Origin: DATHTC01 sp035456465
Lineage (GTDB): Bacteria > Actinomycetota > Thermoleophilia > Gaiellales > Gaiellaceae
NCBI GenBank assembly: GCA_035456465.1
Contig: DATIDD010000077.1
Span: forward strand, 78,279 to 142,278
Length of the DNA: 64,000 nucleotides
Reading direction: 5' to 3'
Shown piece by piece: positions 16,324 to 24,648 of this stretch (position 1 is its first letter; each line of letters starts with the position of its first letter). The notes beneath the pieces are model-generated. The model searched no databases, was not told the DNA's origin, and saw nothing but the letters and a program-made list of their open reading frames with translations. The position numbers and the translations under genes are program-made.

Positions 16324-16356
16324 GCGAACGACGGCGCGAGCGGCGCTCTCTAGCTT
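16324..16356 (+). promoter_or_regulatory. Promoter P1, near-copy of the one at 17105
   Basis: GCGAACGACGGC (16324-16335), then CGGCGC, then CTAGCTT with TAGCTT at 16351-16356 as the -10. The same elements at the same spacing (27 bp from GCG to TAG) occur at 17105-17137 before the beta-helix gene. The predicted mRNA start near 16363 gives a short leader containing the AAAGGAG ribosome site of the gene at 16391. Confidence 0.5.
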
Positions 16357-16390
16357 CGCAGTGGTGTTCTCGGGATCGAAAGGAGTCGCA

Positions 16391-16948
16391 GTGGAACGTC
16401 AACGCGGAACACGGAAGCGCCTCGTCGCAGTCGCCGCCCTCGCGGGTGCCCTCGTCGCGCTGGCGTTGCCCGCCGGCGCGTGGAGCGCGGTCGGCGGCTA
16501 CAGCGCCGGCTCGGGTTACTGCTGGGCGAACGAGAACGGCGGGAACGGCGACCGCATCCTCGCCACGGCGCCGATCATCTCGCCGGTGGAGACGAACAGC
16601 ATCGTCGGTGGCGGGCAGCTCGTCGGCTACTTCGTCACCCTCCAGCGCTGGAACGGCAGCGCGTGGGTCATGAGTCAGGTCTCGACCCTCTATACGAAGA
16701 CCGCGGCCTGGGGGTTCGACGACGGCAACTGGTTCAACCAGGAGACGAAGAGCTGGGAGACCGGCCTGGTGCAGTTCCGGATCACGCTCTACGGCTACGC
16801 GTATCGCCTGCGCTACGACTACTACTGGTTCGACGGCAACGGAACGATCACCGGTCACACGGCCTCGCTCTCGTGGGGGCTTCGCGACGACCGCTACGTG
16901 TCGCTGACGACGACGACGTGGCGCTACGTCGACTGGTGCGTCTACTGA
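16391..16948 (+). CDS. Secreted aromatic-rich protein of unknown function
   Basis: This encodes 185 residues. A signal peptide spans roughly 1-32 with an A-W-S-A end. The mature protein is rich in Tyr, Trp, Gly and Thr (Y-R-L-R-Y-D-Y-Y-W-F-D-G-N-G) and has only two Cys (about 43 and 183), which could pair. The alternating pattern suggests a beta-sandwich. AAAGGAG lies 6 nt before the GTG, which fixes the start. Its promoter resembles that of the large beta-helix gene downstream, so the two may be co-regulated surface proteins. Confidence 0.7.
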   Translation: MERQRGTRKRLVAVAALAGALVALALPAGAWSAVGGYSAGSGYCWANENGGNGDRILATAPIISPVETNSIVGGGQLVGYFVTLQRWNGSAWVMSQVSTLYTKTAAWGFDDGNWFNQETKSWETGLVQFRITLYGYAYRLRYDYYWFDGNGTITGHTASLSWGLRDDRYVSLTTTTWRYVDWCVY

Positions 16949-16972
16949 CCGTCGGCATCCAGAGATCGCGAA

Positions 16973-17000
16973 GGAGAAGGAGGCGCGAGCCTCCTTCTCC
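16973..17000 (+). terminator. Terminator hairpin
   Basis: GGAGAAGGAGGC (16973-16984) and its perfect complement (16989-17000) form a 12-bp stem with a 4-nt GCGA loop, 25 bp after the stop of the secreted-protein gene. Confidence 0.7.
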
Positions 17001-17104
17001 TCGTCCGGGGCGCTCCGCGGTGCCCCCGGCGCCCGCCAGGGTTCGTGCTCGGGCGGGCGAGACCGCTCGGCTGTCGCGAGCGTGACTCGTCGTCTGTCGC
17101 GCGG

Positions 17105-17137
17105 GCGAACGACGGCTGCGTCGGCGCCTCCTAGCCT
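17105..17137 (+). promoter_or_regulatory. Promoter P2 of the beta-helix gene
   Basis: GCGAACGACGGC (17105-17116), CGGCGC and CTAGCCT (-10 TAGCCT, 17132-17137) repeat the layout of P1. The predicted transcript begins at about 17144, almost at the ATG at 17146; an AGGAG-TTG pair follows at 17151-17163. Confidence 0.5.
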
Positions 17138-17145
17138 GCGGCGCA

Positions 17146-20100
17146 ATGCAGGAGCGAACGTTGACTTCGGTGACGACGCATGCTATGCCCCGCCGGCTAC
17201 TGCGGCAGGGGAGTGGGTTGGCGGACTGCGGCCGGCGAGGGAGACGGGCGACACGGTGTGTCCTCTTCTGCGTGCTCTTGCTCTTCGTGCTCGCCCTCGG
17301 AGCGTCGAGCGGCAGCAGCGCCGCGACGGGCGTGACGTTCACCGTCAACTCCACCGGAGACGCTCCCGACGCGAGCATCGCGGACGGCATCTGCGCGGAT
17401 GCGACCGGCAACTGCACGCTGCGGGCGGCCATTACGCAGTCGAACGCGAGCGTCGGGTCGAAGGACACGATCGCCTTCGGCATCCCCGGCTCCGGACCGC
17501 ACCTGATCGTCGTTCCGCCCGTCTCCTCGTTCCCGTTCGTGACGGACGCCGTCGTCGTCGACGGCACGACGCAGCCCGGCTATGCCGGCACGCCGTTGGT
17601 CGAAATCGACGTGAGCGCCGCAGGTCCCTTCGCACTCCTCGTGATCGGGAACGGCAGCGCCGGAACGGAGATCCGGGGCCTTGCGATCTACGGCGACGAC
17701 AGCGGCAACGACTTCGCGATCGACTTCGACAACCCTGGCGGCAACGTCGTCGAGCGGAACTACATCGGCACCACCGCCGGCGGGACCGTCGCCAAGGGCT
17801 TCGGCGGGGTCGCGTTCCGCCGGGCCGGCTCCGGGGACGGGCTCGCGTCGACCGGGAACACGGTCACCGACAACCTCATCGGCGGCAAGGGCGTCGCCGG
17901 CGTCCAGTTCGAGGAGGTCGTCGACAGCCGGGTCGTCGACAACCTGATCGGCACGGACGTCACCGGCGCGCAGGGGATCTCGGCGGGGCAGGGGGTCGGC
18001 ATCAGCCTCACGACAGGCAGCAGCCGGAACCTGCTCGCGGGCAACGTCATCGCCGACAGGAGCCGTGGCATCAGGATCTTCGGCAGCACAGGCTTTCCGA
18101 GCGCAGACAACCGAATCGAGGGAAACCGCATCGGAACGGACGTCACCGGCACGGTCGACCTCGGCAACGTCACCGTGGGGATCGACGTCGGCGGTCTCGC
18201 CCCTGGGACGATTATCGGCGGTGCAGACCCCGCGGCCCGAAACGTGATCTCGGGGAACGACGGCGGTGGGACCTTTCTCGCCGGCAGTCTGGAAGGCACG
18301 ATCGTGCAGGGCAACCTCGTCGGCACGGACGTGACGGGGACGCTCGACCTGGGCAACGGCGGTGTCGGAGTGGCGTTCAGCCAGACCGCGGGCCTCATCC
18401 GTATCGTCGGCAACGTCATCTCCGGAAACGCCTCCGCCGGCATGTCGGGCGGCGCGGCTCCAAGTGGGTCGGTGCGGATCGAGGGCAACCTGATCGGGAC
18501 GAACGCCCAGGGAACCGTCGACGTCGGGAACACCGGCGACGGGATCTCGCTCTCGGGAAACCTCGTCGACAGCGTCGTCGGCGGCGACACGGCGGCACAG
18601 CGGAACGTCGTCTCGGGGAACGGCGGCAACGGTGTCTCGGTGGGTACGCCCGGCCTCGAGGTCCTGGGCAACTACATCGGCACGGACGCTTCGGGCGGGC
18701 ACGACCTCGGGAACGACGGCGACGGTGTCCATGCCTCCGACGGGACGATCCTCGGGAAGCCGGGCGCCGGCAACGTCATCTCGGGCAACGGCGGTGCCGG
18801 TGTCCGCCCGTCGACGTGCTGCAGCGGCGACTTGGTCATTCAGGCGAACCTGATCGGCACCGACGCGAGCGGGAAGCTGGACATCGGGAACGACGGCTCG
18901 GGGATCTTCTTCAACGCCAGTCGCAGGCTTCGGATCGGCGGCGCCGGAAGTGGCGAGGCGAACGTGGTCTCGGGGAACGGCCGCTGGGGCGTCGAGATCG
19001 GTCTCAACGGCGGAGACAACCTGATCGAGGGCAACCGGATCGGGACGGACGTCGACGGCGTTGCGGCGATCCCGAACGACCTTGGCGGCCTCACGATCGC
19101 GGCGCCCTTCCTCGGGACGACGGATGACGTGGTCGACAACCTGATCTCGGGCAACGGCGGGGACGGGATCCGCCTCCAAGGCGGCCCGCACCGCGTCCTC
19201 GGCAATCTGATCGGCATCGACCGGAACGGCGGCTCCGGGCTCGGAAATGCCGGGAACGGCATCAACATCGTCCTGTCGAGCGCGGGCGGGAACGCCATCG
19301 GGGACACCGGTGCCGGGAACGTGATCGCGGGCAACCGCGACAACGGGCTGCTCGTCTCGAGTACGGGGAACCGGATCGCCGGGAACCGCATCGGCACCGA
19401 CGTCGCGGGCGGCGCCAAGCTCGCGAACGGCCTCAGCGGGATCCGTCTCGAGGGCAATGCGAACCGCGTCGAGGCGAACGTCGTCTCGGGGAACGGGGCC
19501 GACGGGATCGAGCTCGCGGGCCCCGCTTCCGGTCAGCTGATCCTCGCCAACCTCGTCGGCACCGGTGCGGACGGCACGAGCGCGCTCGGGAACGCCCGCC
19601 ACGGGATCTCGATCGACGGCGCCGGTTCGCTCACGACGCACACGATCGGCGGGCAGGCGGGCGACGGCAACACGATCGCCTTCAACGGCGGCCACGGCGT
19701 CCTCATCCGGCGCGCCCACCTGAACTCGGTGCAGCGAAACGCGATCTTCTCGAACGGGGGAGACGGCGTCGCGATCGTCGGTGGCGCACCTCAGGGCGCG
19801 ATCCGCAACTGGATCTCGGCGAACGCCATCTCCGCCAATGCGGGTCTCGGGATCGACCTGCAGGACGACGGCGTCACGGCGAACGACGCAGGCGACGGCG
19901 ACGGCGGCAGCGGCTTCTTCGGGCTCGCCAACTTCCTGCAGAACTTCCCCGTGAACCTCCAGGTGAGCGACGACCGCACCACGGTCACGGGCACGCTCAA
20001 CAGCCGACCGAGCACGACGTACCGGATCGAGCTGTTCGGCAACAGTCCAGGCGTCGCCTGCGACCCGTCGGGCAACGGCGAGGGCGAGACGTACCTGGAG

Positions 20101-21360
20101 CCCGAGGCGCCGGGGGCGACCGAAGTGACGACGAACGGGAGCGGCGACGCGACGTTCTCCGTGCGGTTGAAGAGCCCGCTGTCGAGCGGCGACGTCGTGT
20201 CGGCCACCGCCACCGAGCTCGGCGCGTTCCCCGGCAACACGTCCGAGTTCTCACCGTGCGTCACGCCCCCGCAGCTCGCGACGATCGTCGTGCGGAAGGC
20301 GACGGACCCCCGCGGCGATCCGGCCGTGTTCGAGTTCACAGGGGACGCCGCCGGCCGGATCGCGGACGGCGGCACGATCACGGTCACCGTTCCCGCTCCC
20401 GGCACCTACACCTCGCGTGAGCTCGTGCCGAGCGGTTGGGACCTGACGGGAATCGTCTGCAACGACGCCGACAGCAGCGGAACGGTCGCCTCGGCGACGG
20501 CGACGTTCCGTGTCGTACCCGACGAGCGCGTGACTTGCACGTTCACGGACACGAAGCGCGGCTCCGTCACGCTGCGGAAGACGACGAACGGCGTCGTCGA
20601 TCCGACCAAGGACATCTGCTTCGTGCTCAGGGGCCAGGGGGCGCCGGTCGGTCTCAGGAAGTGCACGTTCGGCGATCCCGACGGGGTGCTCGAGTGGCCG
20701 AATCTCGCGGCGGGCCAGTACTCGATGTGCGAGTCGCCCGTTCCCGCCGGGTTCACCTCGTTCTGGCGGAAGGACGGGGAGATCGTGATCCCGTACAACC
20801 CGGATGCGAGCCGGACGCCACCGGAGGACCTCGGCGACCGCTGCTACGACTTCTCCCTCACTCCGGGACGGGCCGTCGCCTTCGACGTCGACAACGCGCG
20901 ACCGGGCGGCGACCCCCGCACGATCGGCTACTGGAAGAACTGGAACCGCTGCACGGGCGGGAATCAGACAGCGACTGCCGAGAAGAACGGCGGCGCCGCC
21001 GCAGGCTTCTTCCTCGTGGAGGACCTCCTGCCGCAGCTCATCGGCGACTTCACGGTCGCCGACTGTCAGCAGGCCGTGAAGCTGCTCTCCAAGCAGGACC
21101 AGGCCGGCAAGAGCAAGTCGAGCGACGCCGTTTACGAGCTCGGCGCGCAGCTGCTCGCCGCCCGGCTCAACCTCGGGGCGGGAGCCGAGACCTGCGCCGG
21201 CGTGCAGCAGGCGGTGCTCGACGGTCAGGCGCTGCTCGACGGGATCAACTTTACGGGCTCGGGCGACTACCTCGGCTCGAAGTCGAAGGACACGCGCCGG
21301 ACGCAGGCGCTCTCGCTCGCCGCGACGCTCGACCGCTACAACAACGGGAACGTCTGCTGA
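17146..21360 (+). CDS. Giant secreted CSLREA / parallel beta-helix repeat protein
   Basis: This encodes 1404 residues. A long basic leader and hydrophobic segment (about 40-60) form the export signal. Next is a CSLREA-type motif (F-T-V-N-S-T-G-D; C-T-L-R-A-A-I, about 65-95), then roughly 800 residues of right-handed beta-helix coils built on N-x-I-S-G-N-G-G-x-G and N-x-I-G-T-D-x-x-G. The C-terminus has two prealbumin-like/SpaA-type domains with paired Cys and a G-Y-W-K-N-W domain ending in Cys. It is likely a cell-surface or released adhesin- or polysaccharide-binding protein. There is no LPXTG anchor. The start is either the ATG at 17146 (leaderless) or the TTG at 17161 behind AGGAG. It ends 3 bp from the convergent Crp/Fnr gene. 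Confidence 0.88.
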   Translation: MQERTLTSVTTHAMPRRLLRQGSGLADCGRRGRRATRCVLFCVLLLFVLALGASSGSSAATGVTFTVNSTGDAPDASIADGICADATGNCTLRAAITQSNASVGSKDTIAFGIPGSGPHLIVVPPVSSFPFVTDAVVVDGTTQPGYAGTPLVEIDVSAAGPFALLVIGNGSAGTEIRGLAIYGDDSGNDFAIDFDNPGGNVVERNYIGTTAGGTVAKGFGGVAFRRAGSGDGLASTGNTVTDNLIGGKGVAGVQFEEVVDSRVVDNLIGTDVTGAQGISAGQGVGISLTTGSSRNLLAGNVIADRSRGIRIFGSTGFPSADNRIEGNRIGTDVTGTVDLGNVTVGIDVGGLAPGTIIGGADPAARNVISGNDGGGTFLAGSLEGTIVQGNLVGTDVTGTLDLGNGGVGVAFSQTAGLIRIVGNVISGNASAGMSGGAAPSGSVRIEGNLIGTNAQGTVDVGNTGDGISLSGNLVDSVVGGDTAAQRNVVSGNGGNGVSVGTPGLEVLGNYIGTDASGGHDLGNDGDGVHASDGTILGKPGAGNVISGNGGAGVRPSTCCSGDLVIQANLIGTDASGKLDIGNDGSGIFFNASRRLRIGGAGSGEANVVSGNGRWGVEIGLNGGDNLIEGNRIGTDVDGVAAIPNDLGGLTIAAPFLGTTDDVVDNLISGNGGDGIRLQGGPHRVLGNLIGIDRNGGSGLGNAGNGINIVLSSAGGNAIGDTGAGNVIAGNRDNGLLVSSTGNRIAGNRIGTDVAGGAKLANGLSGIRLEGNANRVEANVVSGNGADGIELAGPASGQLILANLVGTGADGTSALGNARHGISIDGAGSLTTHTIGGQAGDGNTIAFNGGHGVLIRRAHLNSVQRNAIFSNGGDGVAIVGGAPQGAIRNWISANAISANAGLGIDLQDDGVTANDAGDGDGGSGFFGLANFLQNFPVNLQVSDDRTTVTGTLNSRPSTTYRIELFGNSPGVACDPSGNGEGETYLEPEAPGATEVTTNGSGDATFSVRLKSPLSSGDVVSATATELGAFPGNTSEFSPCVTPPQLATIVVRKATDPRGDPAVFEFTGDAAGRIADGGTITVTVPAPGTYTSRELVPSGWDLTGIVCNDADSSGTVASATATFRVVPDERVTCTFTDTKRGSVTLRKTTNGVVDPTKDICFVLRGQGAPVGLRKCTFGDPDGVLEWPNLAAGQYSMCESPVPAGFTSFWRKDGEIVIPYNPDASRTPPEDLGDRCYDFSLTPGRAVAFDVDNARPGGDPRTIGYWKNWNRCTGGNQTATAEKNGGAAAGFFLVEDLLPQLIGDFTVADCQQAVKLLSKQDQAGKSKSSDAVYELGAQLLAARLNLGAGAETCAGVQQAVLDGQALLDGINFTGSGDYLGSKSKDTRRTQALSLAATLDRYNNGNVC

Positions 21361-21363
21361 GCC

Positions 21364-22011
21364 TCATCGCGCCCGGCGCGCGATCGCCTCCGCGTCGAGC
21401 ACCACAGTCCTGCCACGCCGCAGCGCCACCGTTCCGCGTTCCTGCTCCTCGCGCAGCACGCGGTTGACGGTCGCCCGGGAGGTCCCCGCCATCTCCGCGA
21501 GCTGCTCCTGGGTCAGCGGGATCACCGAGTCGTCGGCGGCGTAGAGCGCGCTCAGCTCGGCGAGCCGGCGGAGGACGCGCCGCTCGACGGGCACGTAGAG
21601 CGCCTCGAGCAGGAGCTCGTTCTGCCGCTTGACCTCTTCGGCGAGAAAGCCGACGAGGACCTGGTCGACCGACAGGTGCTCGCTGCGGAGCCGCTGGAAG
21701 TCGGCGACGTAGACGGCGAACGTCTCCGCCTCCTCGAGCGCCTCCACGGTTGCCGAACGCACCCGCCCCTCGGCGACGAGCGCCATCTCGCCGAAGCTGT
21801 CCCCCGGGCCGCGGACTCCGATCGTGACGGTCTCTCCGCGCGGGGTCATGATCCGGATCGCGAACCTACCCTTGCTGATCAGGTGCAACGAGTCGGCCGG
21901 GTCCTCGCGGTGGAAGACGACCTCGTTGCGGCGGAAGCTTCGCCTGCGCGCGATCGCGAGCAGACGGCGCACCTCCTCCTCAGGAACGCCGTCGATCAGC
22001 CGCCAGCGCAC
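21364..22011 (-). CDS. Crp/Fnr-family transcriptional regulator
   Basis: This encodes 215 residues from GTG. It has a cyclic-nucleotide-binding-like beta-barrel (about 5-120; G-D-S-F-G-E-M-A-L), a dimer helix, and a C-terminal winged HTH (I-P-L-T-Q-E-Q-L-A-E-M-A-G-T-S-R-A-T-V-N-R-V-L). The P-x6-G-E-M-A-L-V-A-E-G-R-V-R-S-A stretch matches cAMP-binding members: Glu and Arg lie where Crp contacts cAMP, so an adenylate-type ligand is plausible. No Fnr-type N-terminal Cys cluster is present. A CATAGT -10 lies 6 nt before the GTG, overlapped by a palindromic candidate operator (22022-22037), suggesting autoregulation. Confidence 0.88.
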   Translation of the reverse strand: MRWRLIDGVPEEEVRRLLAIARRRSFRRNEVVFHREDPADSLHLISKGRFAIRIMTPRGETVTIGVRGPGDSFGEMALVAEGRVRSATVEALEEAETFAVYVADFQRLRSEHLSVDQVLVGFLAEEVKRQNELLLEALYVPVERRVLRRLAELSALYAADDSVIPLTQEQLAEMAGTSRATVNRVLREEQERGTVALRRGRTVVLDAEAIARRAR

Positions 22012-22017
22012 GGGTGA

Positions 22018-22037
22018 ACTATGTCACCGCCATGACA
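22018..22037. promoter_or_regulatory. Candidate Crp/Fnr operator over the regulator's own promoter
   Basis: TGTCA (22022-22026), six bases, then TGACA (22033-22037) form a perfect inverted repeat with the N6 spacing of Crp sites (TGTGA-N6-TCACA). It abuts the CATAGT -10 (22018-22023 on the minus strand) of the Crp/Fnr gene and lies about 100 bp before the divergent secreted-peptide gene. Confidence 0.6.
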
Positions 22038-22135
22038 GACGGGCTGTCGGCAGCTCGAACGACGCGAGGCGCCGCCGGCGTCATCGTCTCGGCATCGGAA
22101 CCGCAGCGGGCGATTCCCACGGAGAGGAGGCCTCG

Positions 22136-22351
22136 ATGAAGGCTCTCGTCGCACTCGCAGCAACGGCCCTGACGGTGTTCGCGCTTGCCGCTCCCGCGAG
22201 CGCCGCCACGGCGCCGGGCGGACGCTGGGGCGGTGCGCACCCGAACCCCCGAATGTTCGGCGCCGTACACCCCGGCGGCTCCGCCGACACGGTCGCGCAG
22301 GCACCGAAGCTCGCGGGTTCGAGGGCTCTCGCTGCGATCGGACGGTGGTAG
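22136..22351 (+). CDS. Small secreted Gly/Ala/Pro-rich protein
   Basis: This encodes 71 residues: a clean signal peptide (K-A-L-V-A-L-A-A-T-A-L; cleavage after A-S-A-A, about residue 24) and a short mature peptide with G-R-W-G-G, H-P-N-P-R and a C-terminal G-R-W. GAGGAGG 5 nt upstream of the ATG and a strong terminator after the stop support a real single-gene unit. It is divergent from the Crp/Fnr gene and may be regulated by it. Function is unknown. Confidence 0.65.
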   Translation: MKALVALAATALTVFALAAPASAATAPGGRWGGAHPNPRMFGAVHPGGSADTVAQAPKLAGSRALAAIGRW

Positions 22352-22379
22352 CTCCGGTTCGGCCGCGCGACGTCGACGT

Positions 22380-22415
22380 GAGACGAAGGGAGCCGCAGCC
22401 GGCTCCCTTCGTCTC
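22380..22415 (+). terminator. Strong terminator hairpin
   Basis: GAGACGAAGGGAGCC (22380-22394) pairs perfectly over 15 bp with 22401-22415 around a 6-nt loop, 28 bp after the small secreted gene. It could also serve the tRNA-Val transcript from the other side. Confidence 0.8.
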
Positions 22416-22455
22416 GGTGCGGCGGCGGGGTCCCGCGGCCCCTCATTCCTTCGGA

Positions 22456-22528
22456 TGGGCGGTGACGGGCTCGAACCGCCGACCCCCTGCGTGTAAGGCA
22501 GGTGCTCTCCCAGCTGAGCTAACCGCCC
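22456..22528 (-). tRNA. tRNA-Val (anticodon TAC)
   Basis: This is a complete 73-nt cloverleaf on the minus strand: acceptor GGGCGGT/ACCGCCC with discriminator A, D-arm with AGCTCAGCTGGGAGAGC, anticodon loop CTTACAC, and a T-arm with GTTCGAGCC. CCA is not encoded. Confidence 0.96.
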
Positions 22529-22567
22529 GGCGTGGCGGGCCGTCTCCGACCCGCCACGCATGATGCC

Positions 22568-23446
22568 TCAGGCCGCGGCGGCCCCGCCGAGCTCGATCGG
22601 GAGACGTCGACGAGGTTGCCCCACTCCGTCCGGGAGCCGTCGTAGTTGCGGACGCTCGGGTGGCCCAGCAGCTCTCGCAGCACGAACCAGGTGTGCGCGC
22701 TCCGCTCGCCGATGCGGCAGTACGCGGTGACCTGCTGCTCCGGGGTCACGCCGCGGTCGCCGTAGAGCGCGCGCAGCTCGTCCGCCGGACGGAACGTGCC
22801 GTCGTCGGCGACCGCGCTCGCCATGGGATCGAGACCGCTGTCGGGATGTGGCCGGCGCGCTGCGCTCCCTCCTGCTCGTAGCCCGGCGGGGCGATCAGCT
22901 CGCCGCCGGCGAACTCCGCGGGGCTGCGGACGCCGACGAGCGCGTGGCGGGGAGGCCGAGCTGCTCCTGCACCTGCTGCCGGTAGCCACGGATCGTCTCG
23001 TCCCGCTCGTCTGCGAGGTAGGCCTGCGCGGTGCGCGCCGGCACGTCGCTCCTCAGCGGGCGGCCCTCGTCGATCCACTTCTGGCGCTCGCCGTCGAGGA
23101 TGCGCACGTCGGCGTGCCCGTAGATCTTGAGGTACCAGTACGCGTACGCGGCGAATCAGTTGTTCTTGTCGCCGTACGCGACGATCGTCGTGTCGTTCCG
23201 GATCCCGCGCTCGCCGAGCACCCGCTCGAAGGTCGCCCGGTCGACGAGGTCGCGCTCGACCGGGTCCTGCAGGTCGTCCTTCCAGTGGAGCTTCACCGCC
23301 CCCGGGACGTGCCCGGTCTCGTAGAGCTCCGGCTTCTCGTCGACCTCGACGACGGCGATCGCCCCGTCGTCGGCGCACACCTCGTCCAGGCGCTCCGCCA
23401 GCCAGTCCGTCGAGACGAGCACGGGCTTCGCGTAGCCGTTCCGCAT
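22568..23446 (-). pseudogene. Degraded thiosulfate sulfurtransferase (rhodanese)
   Basis: The ATG at 23446 has AAAGGAG upstream and starts a normal two-domain rhodanese (V-S-T-D-W-L; E-T-G-H-V-P-G-A-V-K-L-H-W). A TGA at 23156-23158 replaces the expected Trp in Y-G-D-K-N-N-W-F. The same frame continues to about 22935, then shifts to another frame (V-G-V-R-S-P-A-E-F; A-G-H-I-P-T-A-V-S-I), shifts again near 22820 (R-A-L-Y-G-D-R-G-V), and a third time near 22600 before the natural end L-P-I-E-L-G-G. The catalytic loop C-R-I-G-E-R-S is still intact. Four lesions in one gene mean real decay. Confidence 0.85.
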
Positions 23447-23550
23447 TCGCCTGCTCCTTTCGTGGAGAGTCCGTCCAGTGCGGCCAGGCTAGGGGCGGGC
23501 GCGCGCGCTCCGAATCGGCGGCGGCTGCCTCTCTTCCGGGCTCGCGTTGC

Positions 23551-23865
23551 CTATCTCGCCGGCACGATTCCGAGCCGCTCGGCCTCGGCGGCGGCCTCCC
23601 GCCGGTCGGGGGCCGTCACGGCGCCGGTACCCACGACGGCGCTCGGAGCGATTCGGTCGGCGGCAGCGACAGCGGCCACACCGGGCAGGAACCGGCACGA
23701 GGCTTGCGCATGCCGTAGTTCAGCGCACCGGGGATCCGAAGCGGCGCCGATGTCAGAGCCGTGCTCGGCGGCGTCAATGAGAGCGATGCTCGGCGATCCG
23801 TCGGTGCCGTATCGGGCGCCTTCCCACTCGCCCCTGACAACGGGGCGGACGCGCTTGCACTGGCG
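23551..23865 (-). pseudogene. Open frame lacking a start codon, probable gene remnant
   Basis: A minus-strand frame ending with TAG at 23551-23553 stays open for about 100 codons and reads like protein: W-E-G-A-R-Y-G-T-D-G, then A-L-I-D-A-A-E-H-G-S-D-I-G, C-R-F-L-P-G-V-A-A-V, and E-A-E-R-L-G-I-V-P-A-R at the end. No ATG, GTG or TTG occurs in the first half. It overlaps the 5' part of the membrane-protein gene on the other strand. I do not recognise the family. The simplest reading is the 3' remnant of a gene cut off at about 23850. Confidence 0.4.
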
Positions 23866-24487
23866 TCGACATCTCGTGGTGATCGCGCTCGTGTTGCTCG
23901 CGCTGCAATCGTGGTTCGCTCTGGCGTTCGTCTACGCCTGGGGCGGAATCGACCTCATCACGGGCGTCTGGCTGTTCATGGCCGCGGCGGTCGTTGCGCT
24001 GGCGCTCTGGCGCTTCCCGACCGCGATGACCGTGCTGGTGGCAACCGCGGCGGCCGGAACGGTTTGGGGTCAGGGTCTCGCGCTCAGGACGGATCCGGGG
24101 ATGGATCCCTCCGACTGTGCATCGGCGACCGCCGCCGCGGTCGCGTCGGTTCCCGACGCGTACTGGACGAGGTGGATCCTGGTCTCGGCCGCCGCCTGGA
24201 TGCTCATGGTGGCAGGCTCCTTCGTCGCTCGGCGCGCTGCGATGCCCGGCAACGTCCTGCTCGTCGCGGGATCGGGCACCCTCGTCCTCGGCACGCTCCT
24301 CCTGTGGTTCAACGCCAACAACGAGCTGAGGAAGTACTACGACGTCGCCGAGTGTGGAGACCCGTTCATGTTCGGCCGCGCGGCGGCGATCAGCTTGGCC
24401 GTCCCGACCGCGTTGCTCGCCATCGCGGCCGTGGTCGCGGGATGGAACGCGGACGCGCGGCTGCGGCGGTCGCGCCCGTCAAGGTAG
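23777..24487 (+). CDS. Multi-helix membrane protein of unknown function
   Basis: This encodes up to 236 residues. Five or six hydrophobic helices follow R-L-H-W-R-R-H (V-V-I-A-L-V-L-L-A-L; L-F-M-A-A-A-V-V-A-L; W-I-L-V-S-A-A-A-W-M-L-M; V-L-L-V-A-G-S-G-T-L-V-L-G; A-A-I-S-L-A-V-P-T). Loops hold two Cys (D-C-A-S and A-E-C-G-D) that may pair outside. The start is uncertain: ATG at 23750, 23777 or 23786, or GTG at 23876 right before the first helix. No good ribosome site is seen, and the first part overlaps a minus-strand remnant. A terminator hairpin follows the stop by 4 bp. Confidence 0.6.
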   Translation: MRAMLGDPSVPYRAPSHSPLTTGRTRLHWRRHLVVIALVLLALQSWFALAFVYAWGGIDLITGVWLFMAAAVVALALWRFPTAMTVLVATAAAGTVWGQGLALRTDPGMDPSDCASATAAAVASVPDAYWTRWILVSAAAWMLMVAGSFVARRAAMPGNVLLVAGSGTLVLGTLLLWFNANNELRKYYDVAECGDPFMFGRAAAISLAVPTALLAIAAVVAGWNADARLRRSRPSR

Positions 24488-24491
24488 ACGA

Positions 24492-24518
24492 GGAAACCCC
24501 CGCGTTGCAGGGGTTTCC
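24492..24518. terminator. Terminator hairpin, duplicate of the one beside tRNA-Glu
   Basis: GGAAACCCC (24492-24500) and GGGGTTTCC (24510-24518) form a perfect 9-bp stem. It is nearly identical to the hairpin at 25680-25706 and follows the membrane gene by 4 bp. Confidence 0.7.
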
Positions 24519-24524
24519 GCTCGT

Positions 24525-24548
24525 TGCCCCAGCGGGATTCGAACCCGC
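24525..24548 (-). repeat. Partial duplicate of the tRNA-Glu 3' end
   Basis: These 24 bp repeat the T-arm and 3' acceptor strand of the tRNA-Glu at 25713-25785 (T-stem GCGGG/CCCGC with TTCGAAT loop, then TGGGGCA with one G missing). The adjacent terminator is repeated too, giving about 55 bp of duplicated sequence 1.19 kb apart in the same orientation. The rest of the tRNA is absent. This is the pattern left by integration at a tRNA 3' end. Confidence 0.65.
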
Positions 24549-24648
24549 CTGCAAATCGCACTTTTTTGGCGGCGACGTTGTATTCCCGTTTGAGCCCGCG
24601 ATACGGTGCAGCAGTCTGCAACGGACGGCACGAACAGGAGGCGTCCAT

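Noticed and set aside
17700..19900. Regular repeats within the beta-helix gene as a CRISPR array or tandem DNA repeat
   Set aside because: They are imperfect, keep the reading frame and encode coil repeats; there are no spacers and no cas genes.
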